NCBI GenBank assembly: GCA_046351415.1 | Contig: JAXLYO010000008.1 | Span: 248,001 to 312,000, forward strand | Source of the DNA: JABFRG01 sp046351415 | GTDB taxonomy: Bacteria; Myxococcota_A; Polyangia; Polyangiales; Polyangiaceae | Direction: 5' to 3' | DNA: 64,000 bases | Translations under genes and position numbers: made by a program | Shown here: piece after piece, positions 22,386 through 31,406 of the stretch | Numbering within the stretch: position 1 is the first letter of the stretch | Layout of the letters: each line of letters begins with the position of its first letter | Notes under the pieces: model-generated | Seen by the model: the letters and a program-made list of their open reading frames with translations, nothing else | Database searches by the model: none | Told to the model about the DNA's origin: nothing

Positions 22386-22477
22386 ATCGGCGCATTTCTC
22401 GGAAAACGCAGAGCGGCAAGCGGTCACGCGACGAAGAATCACTAGCGTGAGGCGATTCCTCACCGTACTTTGAATGG

Positions 22478-23947
22478 ATGCGTCTTCGGAGCATTCTTGC
22501 GTCGGGCCTCTTGCCGTTCGCTCTTGGGGCGGTGTTTGCGGCATGCGGCGACGACGGAGGCTCGCCGGAGTCCCTCGACGACGCATCACCCTCGTTCCGA
22601 GACGCAACGCTGCTTCCTCCAGAGAACGATGCGGCGAGCGAGAGCGATACCGCGCTTCGTGCCGATACGTCCGACGGAGGACGCGACGCTGCCGATGGGA
22701 AAGATGCTGCGGTCGATGCTCCCTTCGATGCGTTGAGTGACGCGGGTCCGGACGTCGTCGATGCGGGGCCTTCCTTCGTCTTCAAGTACGCGGATGTGAA
22801 CCATGTGCTCGGGACGGGGCAGAGCCTCTCCGTGGGCTCGCAGGGCACACCCATCCTTTCGCTGACCCAGCCCTTCGACAACAAGATGTTCGTGGGGGGC
22901 GTCAAGCCGAGCAACGCCAATCTCGGGAGCTTCGTCTCGCTCGTCGAGGGGCCCAGCGTCGAGACGCACAATTCCTCCTTCGCGAATCTCGTCACACATC
23001 TCGCCGAGACCGTCGTGTTCGTGGGCAAGCCTGCGCCCATGGATTCGCACCGTCTGCTCGTCAGCATTCACGGCATCGGCGGCACGGCCTATGCGGGGCT
23101 GAAGAAGGGCACGGCTTCGTTCGCGGCAGGCATTGCGCAAGTACAGGCCGCCAAGACGCTGACCACGAATGCTGCGCAGAGCTACATCGTGCGGGCCGTG
23201 ACCAACGTCCACGGCGAAAGCGATCACGTCGCGGCGAATGCAAACTACAAACAAAACCTCGTCGAGTGGCAAAAGGACTACGACACGGACGTGCGTGCGG
23301 TCACGGGGCAGGCCGAACCCATCCCGATGTTTCACACGCAAGTGAGCTCGTGGACGAAGTACGGACAAGCGACGAGCCTCATTCCCATGGCGCAGCTCGA
23401 TGCATCGACCGAGAGCGGAGGGGCCATCGTGATGGTGGGGCCGAAGTACGCGCTCTCGTACGTTGCCGACGGTGTTCATCTCACGAACGAAGGCTACCGT
23501 CACATGGGCGAGTACTACGCGAAGGTCTATCGCTACGTGGTGCTCGAAGGGAAGACGTGGGAGCCAGTGCGGCCCAAATCCGCGAGCATCCTGGGCGACA
23601 CCATCGTCGTGACGTTCCACGTGCCGGTTCCGCCACTCGTTCTCGATACGACGCTCGTGTCGAACCCTGGCAACTACGGCTTCGAGTATGCCGACAGCTC
23701 AGGTGCCGCTGCGCCCACGATTACCCAAGTCACGGTGATCGGACCCTCCACCGTGCAGATCAAGCTGAGTGCTGCACCCACGGGACAGAGTCGCCGTTTG
23801 CGGTATGCCTTCACTGGCGTTGCGGGGGCGAAGGGAGGCGCAACGACCGGACCGCGAGGCAACTTGCGCGACTCGGACGCGACGGCGTCGCGGTACGGAT
23901 ACAAACTCTACAACTGGGCCGTGCACTACGACGGCGCGCTGCCGTAG
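22478..23947 (+). CDS. SGNH/CE6-like carbohydrate esterase lipoprotein
   Basis: A 489-residue secreted lipoprotein: lipobox at about residue 22 (VFAAC), then a Ser/Asp/Ala-rich linker of about 70 residues. The catalytic domain carries esterase blocks: GTGQSLSVG (nucleophile Ser region), NVHGESDH and DGVHLTNEGY with a His that would complete the triad. This is the SGNH hydrolase type of sialate O-acetylesterase and CE6 enzymes, which remove acetyl groups from polysaccharides. A C-terminal beta domain follows (about 370-485). Its 3' end meets the 3' end of the PL9 gene with nine bases between them. Likely role: deacetylation of a plant polysaccharide before cleavage. Confidence 0.8.
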   Translation: MRLRSILASGLLPFALGAVFAACGDDGGSPESLDDASPSFRDATLLPPENDAASESDTALRADTSDGGRDAADGKDAAVDAPFDALSDAGPDVVDAGPSFVFKYADVNHVLGTGQSLSVGSQGTPILSLTQPFDNKMFVGGVKPSNANLGSFVSLVEGPSVETHNSSFANLVTHLAETVVFVGKPAPMDSHRLLVSIHGIGGTAYAGLKKGTASFAAGIAQVQAAKTLTTNAAQSYIVRAVTNVHGESDHVAANANYKQNLVEWQKDYDTDVRAVTGQAEPIPMFHTQVSSWTKYGQATSLIPMAQLDASTESGGAIVMVGPKYALSYVADGVHLTNEGYRHMGEYYAKVYRYVVLEGKTWEPVRPKSASILGDTIVVTFHVPVPPLVLDTTLVSNPGNYGFEYADSSGAAAPTITQVTVIGPSTVQIKLSAAPTGQSRRLRYAFTGVAGAKGGATTGPRGNLRDSDATASRYGYKLYNWAVHYDGALP

Positions 23948-23956
23948 CGTTCCACT

Positions 23957-25375
23957 TCAGCGTTCGAACGCGCCAAGATCGGGCGCGGCCCCGTTGAAAG
24001 GCCTTCCGATGTTCGTCCCTTTGTCGATGAGGTCCGAGCCCGGCGCCAAGTGAAGGAACGGAATCGTCGGGAGTGATCCATTCGCTTGCCGCGGTCCGTC
24101 GATGCCAGAAGGGTCCACGGACAGGAAGTCCGCATCCGATGTCGTCTGCGCCCAGGCACCATCGTTCGTACCGACGCCGCAGGAATTGAAAGAACTCGAG
24201 CTGTTCGAGCTCACTTCGACCTGCGTGTTGCCATTGCCGAACGACACGTTGTTCTTGAAGGTGTTCGCGAGGTTTTCGTAGTGGAAGTTGAGGCCGCCGA
24301 TGACGTTCTTGTAGGAGGTGTTACCGAAGAATTCCGTGCGGAACTCGCCCTCGTTCTGATGAAAGCCATAGTCGCGATTGTTGTACGCGACGTTGTGGAT
24401 GAGGGTCCTGAGGGTCGTGTTGCGGTATGCATTGCCCGAAAGAAAGACGGAGCCGAGCTTGAAGCCCACACCGTTCCCACTCGGAGTGAAGGTCCCCGGA
24501 ACATAGCCATTGTTCCATGCCCAGCTGTCTTCGATGAGGACGTAGCCCGAGTTCTCGAAGGTATCGAAGCCGTCATCGGAGTTCCAATACGCTCGGCAGC
24601 CACGAACCGTGTTGGTGGTGCCTGCAGACACGTACGCGAGAGCGAGGCCGTCCGCGTTTCCTCCGCCGGTCAGCGGATCATAGTTGTGGTGGAAGTCCGA
24701 GTTCAGGATGAGGTTCTCCGTCGAGTTTCGCTCGAGGTAGAACCCGCTACCGTTGTGATGCACGTCGAGGCGCTCGAAGGTGTTGTGGTTCGCGTCGATG
24801 GCGAGCATCCCGCTCTCGACGTTCTGATCGACCTGCACGAAGCCCGTGACTTCGAAGCCTTTGAAGTGGAAGTAGTCGCCCGTGAACACGATGCCGCCCC
24901 GATGCCATTGGTTGCCGGGCTTCTCCCACTGCGTGTCTCGACTCAAGATGGGGCGCTCCCCAGGGTATGCCCAGATCTTGATTGGAGCGTTTGCCGTACC
25001 GCTCTTGCCGATGAGATATTGCTGCACCGTGAACTTGTAGGTGCCCCCGCGTAGGAGGACCTTCTTGCCAGGGGACAGCACCGTCCACAGCTTCATCAGC
25101 GTCTTGAATGGCGCCGCGCGCGAGCCGTCGTTGTCGTCACTACCGGTCGGGGAAAGGTAAAAGTCGGCGTTCGTGTCCGTTTCTGGATCCGGACATGTTC
25201 CCGTGCAACCGTCACCCGCGGTGCCGCCGTCTTGGGAGCCTTGTGAGCTTTGCGCATCCTGACCGGCTTCCTTCGGCACTTGCTGCGTCGTGCCGCCGTC
25301 GGGCGAAGAGTTGGAACTGCTCGCGCAGGCCGCAACGGCGAGCACGAATGGCATCACGGGTAGAAAGGAGCGCAT
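23957..25375 (-). CDS. PL9-type pectate lyase-like lipoprotein
   Basis: A 472-residue secreted lipoprotein (lipobox AVAAC, Cys17 from ATG 25375; GTG 25378 is an alternative). After a Ser/Asp-rich linker comes a right-handed beta-helix starting FYLSPTGSDDNDGS. The family-9 signatures are present: GNADG and NSDDGFD hold the calcium-binding aspartates, and GFKLGS supplies the candidate catalytic lysine, matching the Pel9A arrangement. PL9 enzymes cleave polygalacturonate by beta-elimination. Convergent with the esterase lipoprotein; together with the split beta-helix gene it looks like a pectin module. Confidence 0.88.
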   Translation of the reverse strand: MRSFLPVMPFVLAVAACASSSNSSPDGGTTQQVPKEAGQDAQSSQGSQDGGTAGDGCTGTCPDPETDTNADFYLSPTGSDDNDGSRAAPFKTLMKLWTVLSPGKKVLLRGGTYKFTVQQYLIGKSGTANAPIKIWAYPGERPILSRDTQWEKPGNQWHRGGIVFTGDYFHFKGFEVTGFVQVDQNVESGMLAIDANHNTFERLDVHHNGSGFYLERNSTENLILNSDFHHNYDPLTGGGNADGLALAYVSAGTTNTVRGCRAYWNSDDGFDTFENSGYVLIEDSWAWNNGYVPGTFTPSGNGVGFKLGSVFLSGNAYRNTTLRTLIHNVAYNNRDYGFHQNEGEFRTEFFGNTSYKNVIGGLNFHYENLANTFKNNVSFGNGNTQVEVSSNSSSSFNSCGVGTNDGAWAQTTSDADFLSVDPSGIDGPRQANGSLPTIPFLHLAPGSDLIDKGTNIGRPFNGAAPDLGAFER

Positions 25376-25574
25376 CACGGCGTCTGATCTTATGCGACGA
25401 AGGAATTTCTTGGGGGCATACGTTCGGACGCGCCGCGAGAGGAGCCGGGGGTGCCTCTGCAGCGAAGGCCACGTCGACCTCTGTCGGAAAGCACGACCTC
25501 ATTGCCAAACGCATCGCGAAAGCACCCCGCTCGGCGATGCGGAACGAGGCAACAGCGAAGAACCGCGCCGCCGG

Positions 25575-27122
25575 CTAGAGCGAGTCTTTCAACGCTTTCT
25601 CAATGGCCTTCATGATGTCGAGCCGAGACGTGTCTTTGTCGTTCGCCGAGATCAGATTCCAGGGCGCATACTTCGTGTGCGTGTGTTCGATCATGTCGCT
25701 CGCGGCAAGTTCGTAGTTGTGCCACTGCTTGCGGTTGCGCATGTCCTCCTTCGTGATCTTGTACTGCTTGGTGGGCATCGCCTTGCGCTCTTCGAACCGC
25801 GCGAGCTGCTCATCCGGAGTGATGGCGAGCCAGCATTTCACCACGATGGCCCCGCTGTCGGTGAGCGCCTTCTCGAACTCGTTGATCTCCCGGTAGGCCC
25901 GCTGCCACTCGTGGGGCTTCGCAAAGCCCTCCACGCGCTCGACGAGAACACGCCCGTACCAAGTGCGATCGAAGATCGCGATGTGACCGTGTTCCGGCAT
26001 GTTGCGGATGAAGCGCCACAGATACGGGTAGCGGCGCTCTTCCTCGGAGGGGGCAGCGATGGGGTAGATGCGAAGAATACGCGCGTCGATCGCAGCCACG
26101 AGACGTCGAATGGCGCCGCCCTTGCCTGCCGCGTCCATGCCCTCGAGTGCGAGTACGAGGCACCGCCTCGCGAACTTTGGGCTGCGGAGTAGACGGTTGA
26201 TGCTTCCGAGGACGACCTCCGCCTTTTCGGCGTACTTTTCCTTGGAAAGGCGCACGTTGCGATCCATCGTGGCGAGTTCGCTCGCTTTCTTGACGGCCTT
26301 CGTGTCTGGAATCGGCAGGACCGGCTTCTCGGGCTGCACTCCGTGGTTCGAAGGCTCGGTGAGGGCTTGCAGGACCGCCGTTGCGGCCATCCGATTGCGC
26401 TCTTCGATGTTGCCGGCGGGGATGATGTGCCATGGCGCCGTGGTCGTGCTCGTGAGCGCGATGACGCGGTCGCGGCGTTTCTTGAAGGCCGTATATTGCC
26501 GGTTCTCGTTCCAGTCCTGCTTCGAGACGCGCCAGCGCGAATCCTTGTTGGCCGATTGGGTCGTGAGCCGTTCCTTTTGCTGCTTCTTCGTGAGGTCGAG
26601 CCAGAGCTTCACGACGATGACGCCGTCGTCGACGAGCATGCGTTCGAGCTCGTTGGCGCGCGCCATGCCGCGCTCTTGGACTTCGCGACTGTAGCCTTCG
26701 TAGAAAGCGCTTGCGTACCAACCGCCGAAGAAGATGGCTCCCAGGCCTTTCGCGGGAAGGTTCTGCCAGAGGACGGCCTCCGGAATTTTCCCGACGAGCG
26801 CGCGCGGGTCGTAGCCGACGGTACGGATGTAGCGTGTATCCATCCACTCGCCGAGGAGGTTCGCGACCTCGCCTTTGCCTGCAGCGGCCATGCCGCAGAT
26901 GATGACCACGAACGGACGCTCAGCCGCCTCGCGCAATTTCGACTGCGCCGTGAGCAGGTCGACTCGAAGCTTCTCGAGGGCCTTCTCCGAGGGCTTCATC
27001 GCTTCGCTCTTCGCGACGTTCTTCTTCTTGGCTTCCTTCTTCGAGAGCGTTTTCTCACGCTTCGCTTGCTTTGCTTTCGTCGCCTTCTTGTCGCTCTTCG
27101 CGGTGCCGGTCTTGGCCTTCAT
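25575..27122 (-). CDS. Two-domain PPK2 (polyphosphate:AMP phosphotransferase type)
   Basis: This enzyme moves phosphate between polyphosphate and nucleotides. Two PPK2 domains are fused: the first has a P-loop GMAAAGKGE at about residues 77-85, the second EGMDAAGKGGAIRRL near 308. The second domain also shows the conserved IAIFDRTWYGRVLVERVEG and KQWHNYELA, and it is the more typical active half. The class II two-domain arrangement matches polyphosphate:AMP phosphotransferase. The first 50 residues are Lys-rich. I start at ATG 27122; a GTG ten codons upstream is possible. It follows yhhN on the same strand by 40 bases. Confidence 0.88.
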   Translation of the reverse strand: MKAKTGTAKSDKKATKAKQAKREKTLSKKEAKKKNVAKSEAMKPSEKALEKLRVDLLTAQSKLREAAERPFVVIICGMAAAGKGEVANLLGEWMDTRYIRTVGYDPRALVGKIPEAVLWQNLPAKGLGAIFFGGWYASAFYEGYSREVQERGMARANELERMLVDDGVIVVKLWLDLTKKQQKERLTTQSANKDSRWRVSKQDWNENRQYTAFKKRRDRVIALTSTTTAPWHIIPAGNIEERNRMAATAVLQALTEPSNHGVQPEKPVLPIPDTKAVKKASELATMDRNVRLSKEKYAEKAEVVLGSINRLLRSPKFARRCLVLALEGMDAAGKGGAIRRLVAAIDARILRIYPIAAPSEEERRYPYLWRFIRNMPEHGHIAIFDRTWYGRVLVERVEGFAKPHEWQRAYREINEFEKALTDSGAIVVKCWLAITPDEQLARFEERKAMPTKQYKITKEDMRNRKQWHNYELAASDMIEHTHTKYAPWNLISANDKDTSRLDIMKAIEKALKDSL

Positions 27123-27162
27123 GTCCGCGAGTCTACCTTCTTCGGCTGTCACAAAGCCAAGG

Positions 27163-27786
27163 TCAACTGGAGGCGAGCAATACTTGCGCGAAGTAGTAGA
27201 GCGGGAGCCCCCAGAGGCGATTGACGAAGCCCTCCTTCACGAAACGGTCGCGTGCCACGGAGAGGTCCGAGAAGTAGAACGCGATGGCACCTGTGGCCGG
27301 AAGGTAGGCTCCGCTCTGCACCGACGAAGCAACCGCAGCGGGGACCATCACCGAAATGACGACGACATACAGAATGACGGCGCCCTTCAAGTTGCCCGCG
27401 TGTGGAAGGAGCCACCGCAAGACGAGCCCAGCGACGAGAAGAGCGAGGACGAGGAGCCCCTCGAGAGGACCAAGCGCTACGCCACGCACGAAGAATGCGG
27501 CGGTAAAGGCGACGTGTCCCAAGAGAAAGGCGAAGATCCCGGCTTTGAAAACCCGTTCCTTCTCCGAGAGCAACAGGACGTCGCCGACGAAAGACAGAAC
27601 GAGCCCAACGAGGATGGCGAGCCCGAACGAAGTCTTGGAAGCGCCGCGCGACGCGGAGAGTGCGACGAACGTGACCGATGCGAGAGTCTTCGTGACAGCG
27701 CGAAGGGGACGGTTTCGTGTGCATTCTGCATACAAAAGGCCCAGCACCAGAAGTGCGGTGAGAACAGGGAGCCAGGCCAGCAGCAT
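27163..27786 (-). CDS. YhhN-family membrane protein
   Basis: A 207-residue protein with about eight hydrophobic helices and typical YhhN blocks: LSFVGDVLLL, FLLGHVAFTAAF and a C-terminal FYFSDLSVARDRFV with LYYFAQVLLA. YhhN/TMEM86 proteins include lysoplasmalogenases, which hydrolyse vinyl-ether lysolipids; whether this one does so is unknown. It lies ten bases after the STN/bactofilin-like gene and before PPK2, on the same strand, so it probably belongs to the sigma-factor operon. Confidence 0.85.
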   Translation of the reverse strand: MLLAWLPVLTALLVLGLLYAECTRNRPLRAVTKTLASVTFVALSASRGASKTSFGLAILVGLVLSFVGDVLLLSEKERVFKAGIFAFLLGHVAFTAAFFVRGVALGPLEGLLVLALLVAGLVLRWLLPHAGNLKGAVILYVVVISVMVPAAVASSVQSGAYLPATGAIAFYFSDLSVARDRFVKEGFVNRLWGLPLYYFAQVLLASS

Positions 27787-27795
27787 GCGCTCAGT

Positions 27796-29151
27796 CTACA
27801 CGTCGTTCGTGCGGTAGGGACCCTCACCCAGAGCGGGAGCCGCAGTCTTCTTGGCTGCGAGGCCCGCAAGGCGTGTGCTCACCAGGGTCCCGACACCGAT
27901 GGAGACGACGGCGAACGTGACGATGGGACCAATGAACGGCAAGGCCGAGAGGACGACGAAGAGCAAGGCTCCGAGGGCGAGGTGTGCGTAGGGGTTCTCG
28001 GTTCGCTTGCGGAGAAGGAGCTCGCCACCGAGCGTGACGGTGGCCACGATGCCCGCATACATCGCGAGCACGCCGACGAGACCTCCGATGAGTGCGACCG
28101 GAATGCCAACGACCGTTACACACAGGACGATGAGCGCGGCGACGAAGCCGAGAAACCCGAGGATCCCGAGCGCGAAGTTCTTCATGGGGCGCGTCGCGAC
28201 CTCCAGCTTGAGCTTTCGCATGCGTTCCCCGGCCAGCGCGATGGCGATGGACCCGAATACGAACAGCATCCCGAAGGAAGACACCATGTTCGAGATCTCG
28301 TCTGCGCTTCGCTCGACGAAGCTCTTCGACGTGGTACCTGAGATGACATTGGTGCTCGAAGCGTTCTTGCTCTTGCCCGTGATGGTTCCCTTGACGATGG
28401 CGCCGTCTTCCTTGTGCATGATTCCACCAACGACTCCAGCATTGCCGTCGATGCGTGCCCCCTTGCGTACGTGGAGGCTCCCGCCGATGGCGGTCACGTT
28501 GCCTTTGACCCATGCGCCTTCTTGCACGTGCACCGAGCCACCCGTGACAACGAGGTCGCCGGTCACCTTGCCATAGACGTGTACCGAGCCGCCGAAGACA
28601 CTGACGTCGTGGACTACCTCGTTCTTTTCGATACGAAGAGACGAGCCCTTGATGACGCGATCGCTGCCTTCTTCTTCGCCGTGGTCCGTCACCTCTGCGG
28701 GGGCGGCCGGGGCGATTCTGGGGTCTGCGGGGGCTGCCGGGGTGATTCTGGGGTCTGCGGGGGCTGCCGGGGTGATTCTGGGGTCTGCGGCGGCATCTTG
28801 CAAAGCGACGACGCTTGGGGGCGAAACAGAGCGAATCCTGATGACGCTTCCGTCGCGCGTCGCCACGTAGCTTCCACTTTCGTCCTCGAAGACGAGCTCG
28901 AGAGCCTTGCCCGCCGGAAGGTCCTTCAAGTGGAGCGAGACATTGCCTTGCGGAAGGTCTGCGGCCACATAGCTAAGACCAGCCTTGTCGGCCACGAGGC
29001 GCAATGCTTCGCCGCGAGGTCCGGCGTAGTCGAGCGACACTTTGACGTCGCTTTCGGGCCATTCGCCCTCGCGCTTCAAGGCGGCGTAGGAAGTGCCGGT
29101 GACGGTGAGGAGGGCTACGAGGGCGGTGAGTTTGACGAGAAGGTTCTTCAT
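27796..29151 (-). CDS. STN plus bactofilin-like membrane protein
   Basis: A 451-residue protein with a signal peptide (to about 23), then an STN-type domain (about 34-100, VKVSLDYAGPRGEALRLV) as found in TonB-dependent signalling proteins, then a 30-residue repeat DPRITPAAPA, then a bactofilin-like beta-helix (about 160-280; repeated GGSVHV, GGSLHV, GGIMH), and finally five or so transmembrane helices. It follows the anti-sigma gene by 15 bases. The layout suggests an envelope protein in a sigma-controlled operon, possibly the output or the sensor. Confidence 0.8.
   Translation of the reverse strand: MKNLLVKLTALVALLTVTGTSYAALKREGEWPESDVKVSLDYAGPRGEALRLVADKAGLSYVAADLPQGNVSLHLKDLPAGKALELVFEDESGSYVATRDGSVIRIRSVSPPSVVALQDAAADPRITPAAPADPRITPAAPADPRIAPAAPAEVTDHGEEEGSDRVIKGSSLRIEKNEVVHDVSVFGGSVHVYGKVTGDLVVTGGSVHVQEGAWVKGNVTAIGGSLHVRKGARIDGNAGVVGGIMHKEDGAIVKGTITGKSKNASSTNVISGTTSKSFVERSADEISNMVSSFGMLFVFGSIAIALAGERMRKLKLEVATRPMKNFALGILGFLGFVAALIVLCVTVVGIPVALIGGLVGVLAMYAGIVATVTLGGELLLRKRTENPYAHLALGALLFVVLSALPFIGPIVTFAVVSIGVGTLVSTRLAGLAAKKTAAPALGEGPYRTNDV
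28701..28790. repeat. Three 30-bp tandem repeats inside the STN/bactofilin gene
   Basis: Three copies of a 30-bp unit (28701-28730, 28731-28760, 28761-28790) encode DPRITPAAPA, DPRITPAAPA and DPRIAPAAPA. Copies two and three are identical; copy one differs at two bases. They form a Pro/Ala linker between the STN and bactofilin-like parts. Copy number could vary by slippage. Confidence 0.9.
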
Positions 29152-29166
29152 GACGGTGTCTCGGTT

Positions 29167-29679
29167 TCAGGCGGACGTGCGCGCGAGGAGGCGACGTCCC
29201 AAGAGGGTGCACATGGCGATGGCAGCGAAGCTCACGCAAACGAGCAGCACGCCGGAGGTGGAGAGCGAGCCCTGAACGCTCCGAAAGGCGAGGGGGGCGC
29301 TCTTGGCGAGCTCCGAACCTTGCGCATGCGCGCTCGAGACGACCTTCCCGAAGAGGGGGAGCGCGGCCGCAGCGCTGACGAGCGACGCGAGGCATACAGC
29401 CCAGGTCGGAAACTTCGCCGTCGCTTTCTCTCGTGCCTCGGCCTCGGCCATCACGACACGCAGGTCGCTGCGCAGCGACGCGCTCTGGAGAGCGAGCTCA
29501 CCGATGCGCCTCGCACATGCTTCGCATGATTCTCCGTGTAGAACCGCGCTCTCCGGCAAGAGCGAGAACTCCGCGTCAGCAAAGATGCCGATGCCCAGAT
29601 CGACCAAGTGGCCATCGGAGCCGAATACGAGCGACTCGGGGAGCGGCAAATCGGGTTTCGAATGAGGCATGTTCTTCAT
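29167..29679 (-). CDS. Zinc-type (ZAS) anti-sigma factor, membrane bound
   Basis: A 170-residue protein starting at ATG 29679, which overlaps the sigma gene stop by four bases (ATGA). It carries H48-x3-C52-x2-C55 (LHGESCEACARRIG), the HxxxCxxC zinc motif of ZAS anti-sigma factors. Two transmembrane helices follow (TWAVCLASLVSAAAALPLFG and GVLLVCVSFAAIAMCTLLG) with a short region between them outside. Together this suggests it binds the sigma factor at the membrane until a signal releases it. Confidence 0.82.
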   Translation of the reverse strand: MKNMPHSKPDLPLPESLVFGSDGHLVDLGIGIFADAEFSLLPESAVLHGESCEACARRIGELALQSASLRSDLRVVMAEAEAREKATAKFPTWAVCLASLVSAAAALPLFGKVVSSAHAQGSELAKSAPLAFRSVQGSLSTSGVLLVCVSFAAIAMCTLLGRRLLARTSA

Positions 29680-30290
29680 CGCTGTTCCTTTCCGCGCTGC
29701 TCGATACGAGCGATGACGCGAGAGCGCCCACGCGCAACCCACGTCGCGACCGTACCGATGGGGACGCCCAAGGCGGCCGAAATCTCCTGGTAGCTCTTGT
29801 CTTCGAGAAAGAAGAGCGACAGTGCATCACGCTGCCCTTCCGGTAGCGCATCGAGTGCTTCCTCGAGCGCCAGCATCTGCATGCGCGTCATGAGGGCGCG
29901 CTCCGCATCGGGCTTCGGGTCAGGTACTGCGAGAAAGCGTTCGCCCGTGTCGTCAGGGGAAGCTGGTGGCGCTTGCGTGCGAGCACGCACAGCTTGGCGT
30001 GCGCGGATCAGATCGAGCGCCACGTGCCGGGCAATGCCGGTCACCCACGAACGAAGTGCGGAAGGCGAGCGCAGCTCCGACGACCCCTCGAGCGCGCGAC
30101 GGAGTGTCTCCTGCACGCAGTCCTCCACGTCCGCGCTCGTGGGGCTCTCTTTCAGCACGGCGGCTGCGACGGCGCGAATGAAGGGACGCGTCTTCGATAC
30201 GCTCTCGGCAAGCGCGGCAGCTTCGACCTGCGTGGACCGATTCGAGGCGGCCTCAATCATGACGAAGGGGGACATCCACGCGAGCAGCAT
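29676..30290 (-). CDS. ECF-type sigma factor
   Basis: A 204-residue extracytoplasmic-function sigma factor. Region 2 is seen around VEDCVQETLRRALEG and SALRSWVTGIARHVALD; region 4 is around LPEGQRDALSLFFLEDKS with the helix-turn-helix YQEISAALGVPIGTVATWV. There is no region 3. The start is uncertain: Met codons at 30290, 30275 and 30260 are all possible. It leads an operon with the anti-sigma factor, the STN/bactofilin-like protein and yhhN. Confidence 0.88.
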   Translation of the reverse strand: MLLAWMSPFVMIEAASNRSTQVEAAALAESVSKTRPFIRAVAAAVLKESPTSADVEDCVQETLRRALEGSSELRSPSALRSWVTGIARHVALDLIRARQAVRARTQAPPASPDDTGERFLAVPDPKPDAERALMTRMQMLALEEALDALPEGQRDALSLFFLEDKSYQEISAALGVPIGTVATWVARGRSRVIARIEQRGKEQR

Positions 30291-30350
30291 GTTCGAAGGG
30301 CAAGTCGCCGTGGCGCCGGGGAAATTTCAGGAATTCGCAACTGTTCGAAA

Positions 30351-31319
30351 CTACGTGGATTTGTTCGGCACTGCGCCCGCCTTCTGGGGACGGGCACGAC
30401 TGCTTCCGAAGGCTTGAAGAAGAACGGCGAGCGCGACCAGGCTCCCGCCGTAGATCGCCGCCCGCGATGGGCGCTCGCCCGTCACCGCGAGGACCCAGAT
30501 GGGCGTCATGATGGGCTCGATGGTGGCGATGACGGTGCTCTCGAGGGCCCGCAGCTTCTGAACGGCGATGCCATAAAGAATGTACGGTGCACCAATTTGG
30601 AAGATGCCCAGCATGGCAATGGTAAACCACGCTTTCTCGTGCGGAGGGGGAGAGAGCATCATCGTGCGGCTGCACACCACGATGGTGAGTGCGTTGCCGA
30701 GCGACATCGCGAGGATTGTCATCACGGGAACTTCTGCCGCACGACCTTTGGACGTGAGCTTTCGTTCCCCGAGCTTGAGGAGAACCGGCAGGCCGGCAAA
30801 GCCTACGCTGGAGACGACGGCGATCATGTTGCCCTGAAACCCGTGCGGGTCGAGCTCGCCGCCGAAGAACCAAAGAAGGCCGCGAATGCAGCAGCCGATG
30901 GCCAAAAAATCCCAGATCGAGAGCTTCTCGCGAAGCACGGGCCAGGACAGGAGCGCCACGTAGACCGTGCCGGTGTACTGGATGAAGATCGCGTTGGCCG
31001 CGGTCGTCATCTTCGCCGAGGCGACGAAAGAGATGACCATCACGCAGTAGCTCACCGCGGCACCCCACACGATGGGCTCGCGAATCGTCGAAAACGGCGA
31101 CACTTTCGCCCTGCGGGCGCGGTAAAGCGTGTCGGCACCCATGACGAGCAAGGCGAAGAAGCTCCGGTAGCCAGAGATGGAAAGCGCGCTCGTGTCAGAC
31201 AGCTTCACGCCGAGCCCGCCGGTGCTCCATAGGATGGCACAGAGCACCATGATGCTCGCTGCGCGAAGCCGATCGCGTGCTGCTTCTCTTCGCAACGTCA
31301 TGGCCTCCGCGTCGTGCAT
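30351..31319 (-). CDS. EamA-family (DMT) transporter
   Basis: A 322-residue protein with about ten transmembrane helices in two EamA repeats; the second repeat begins near MTILAMSLGNAL and contains the typical ALESTVIATIEPIMTPIWVLAV. DMT proteins export small metabolites or amino acids; the substrate is unknown. The start ATG 31319 has a good ribosome-binding site (GGAAGGGGGCGAA). It precedes the sigma operon on the same strand with 60 bases between. Confidence 0.88.
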   Translation of the reverse strand: MHDAEAMTLRREAARDRLRAASIMVLCAILWSTGGLGVKLSDTSALSISGYRSFFALLVMGADTLYRARRAKVSPFSTIREPIVWGAAVSYCVMVISFVASAKMTTAANAIFIQYTGTVYVALLSWPVLREKLSIWDFLAIGCCIRGLLWFFGGELDPHGFQGNMIAVVSSVGFAGLPVLLKLGERKLTSKGRAAEVPVMTILAMSLGNALTIVVCSRTMMLSPPPHEKAWFTIAMLGIFQIGAPYILYGIAVQKLRALESTVIATIEPIMTPIWVLAVTGERPSRAAIYGGSLVALAVLLQAFGSSRARPQKAGAVPNKST

Positions 31320-31406
31320 TTCGCCCCCTTCCGTAGCATCGTGGGCGCGTCGTTTGCGGAACTTTTGGCGATTTGGGCGATGCGCGGCTAAGGCTGGGAG
31401 TCTCCC

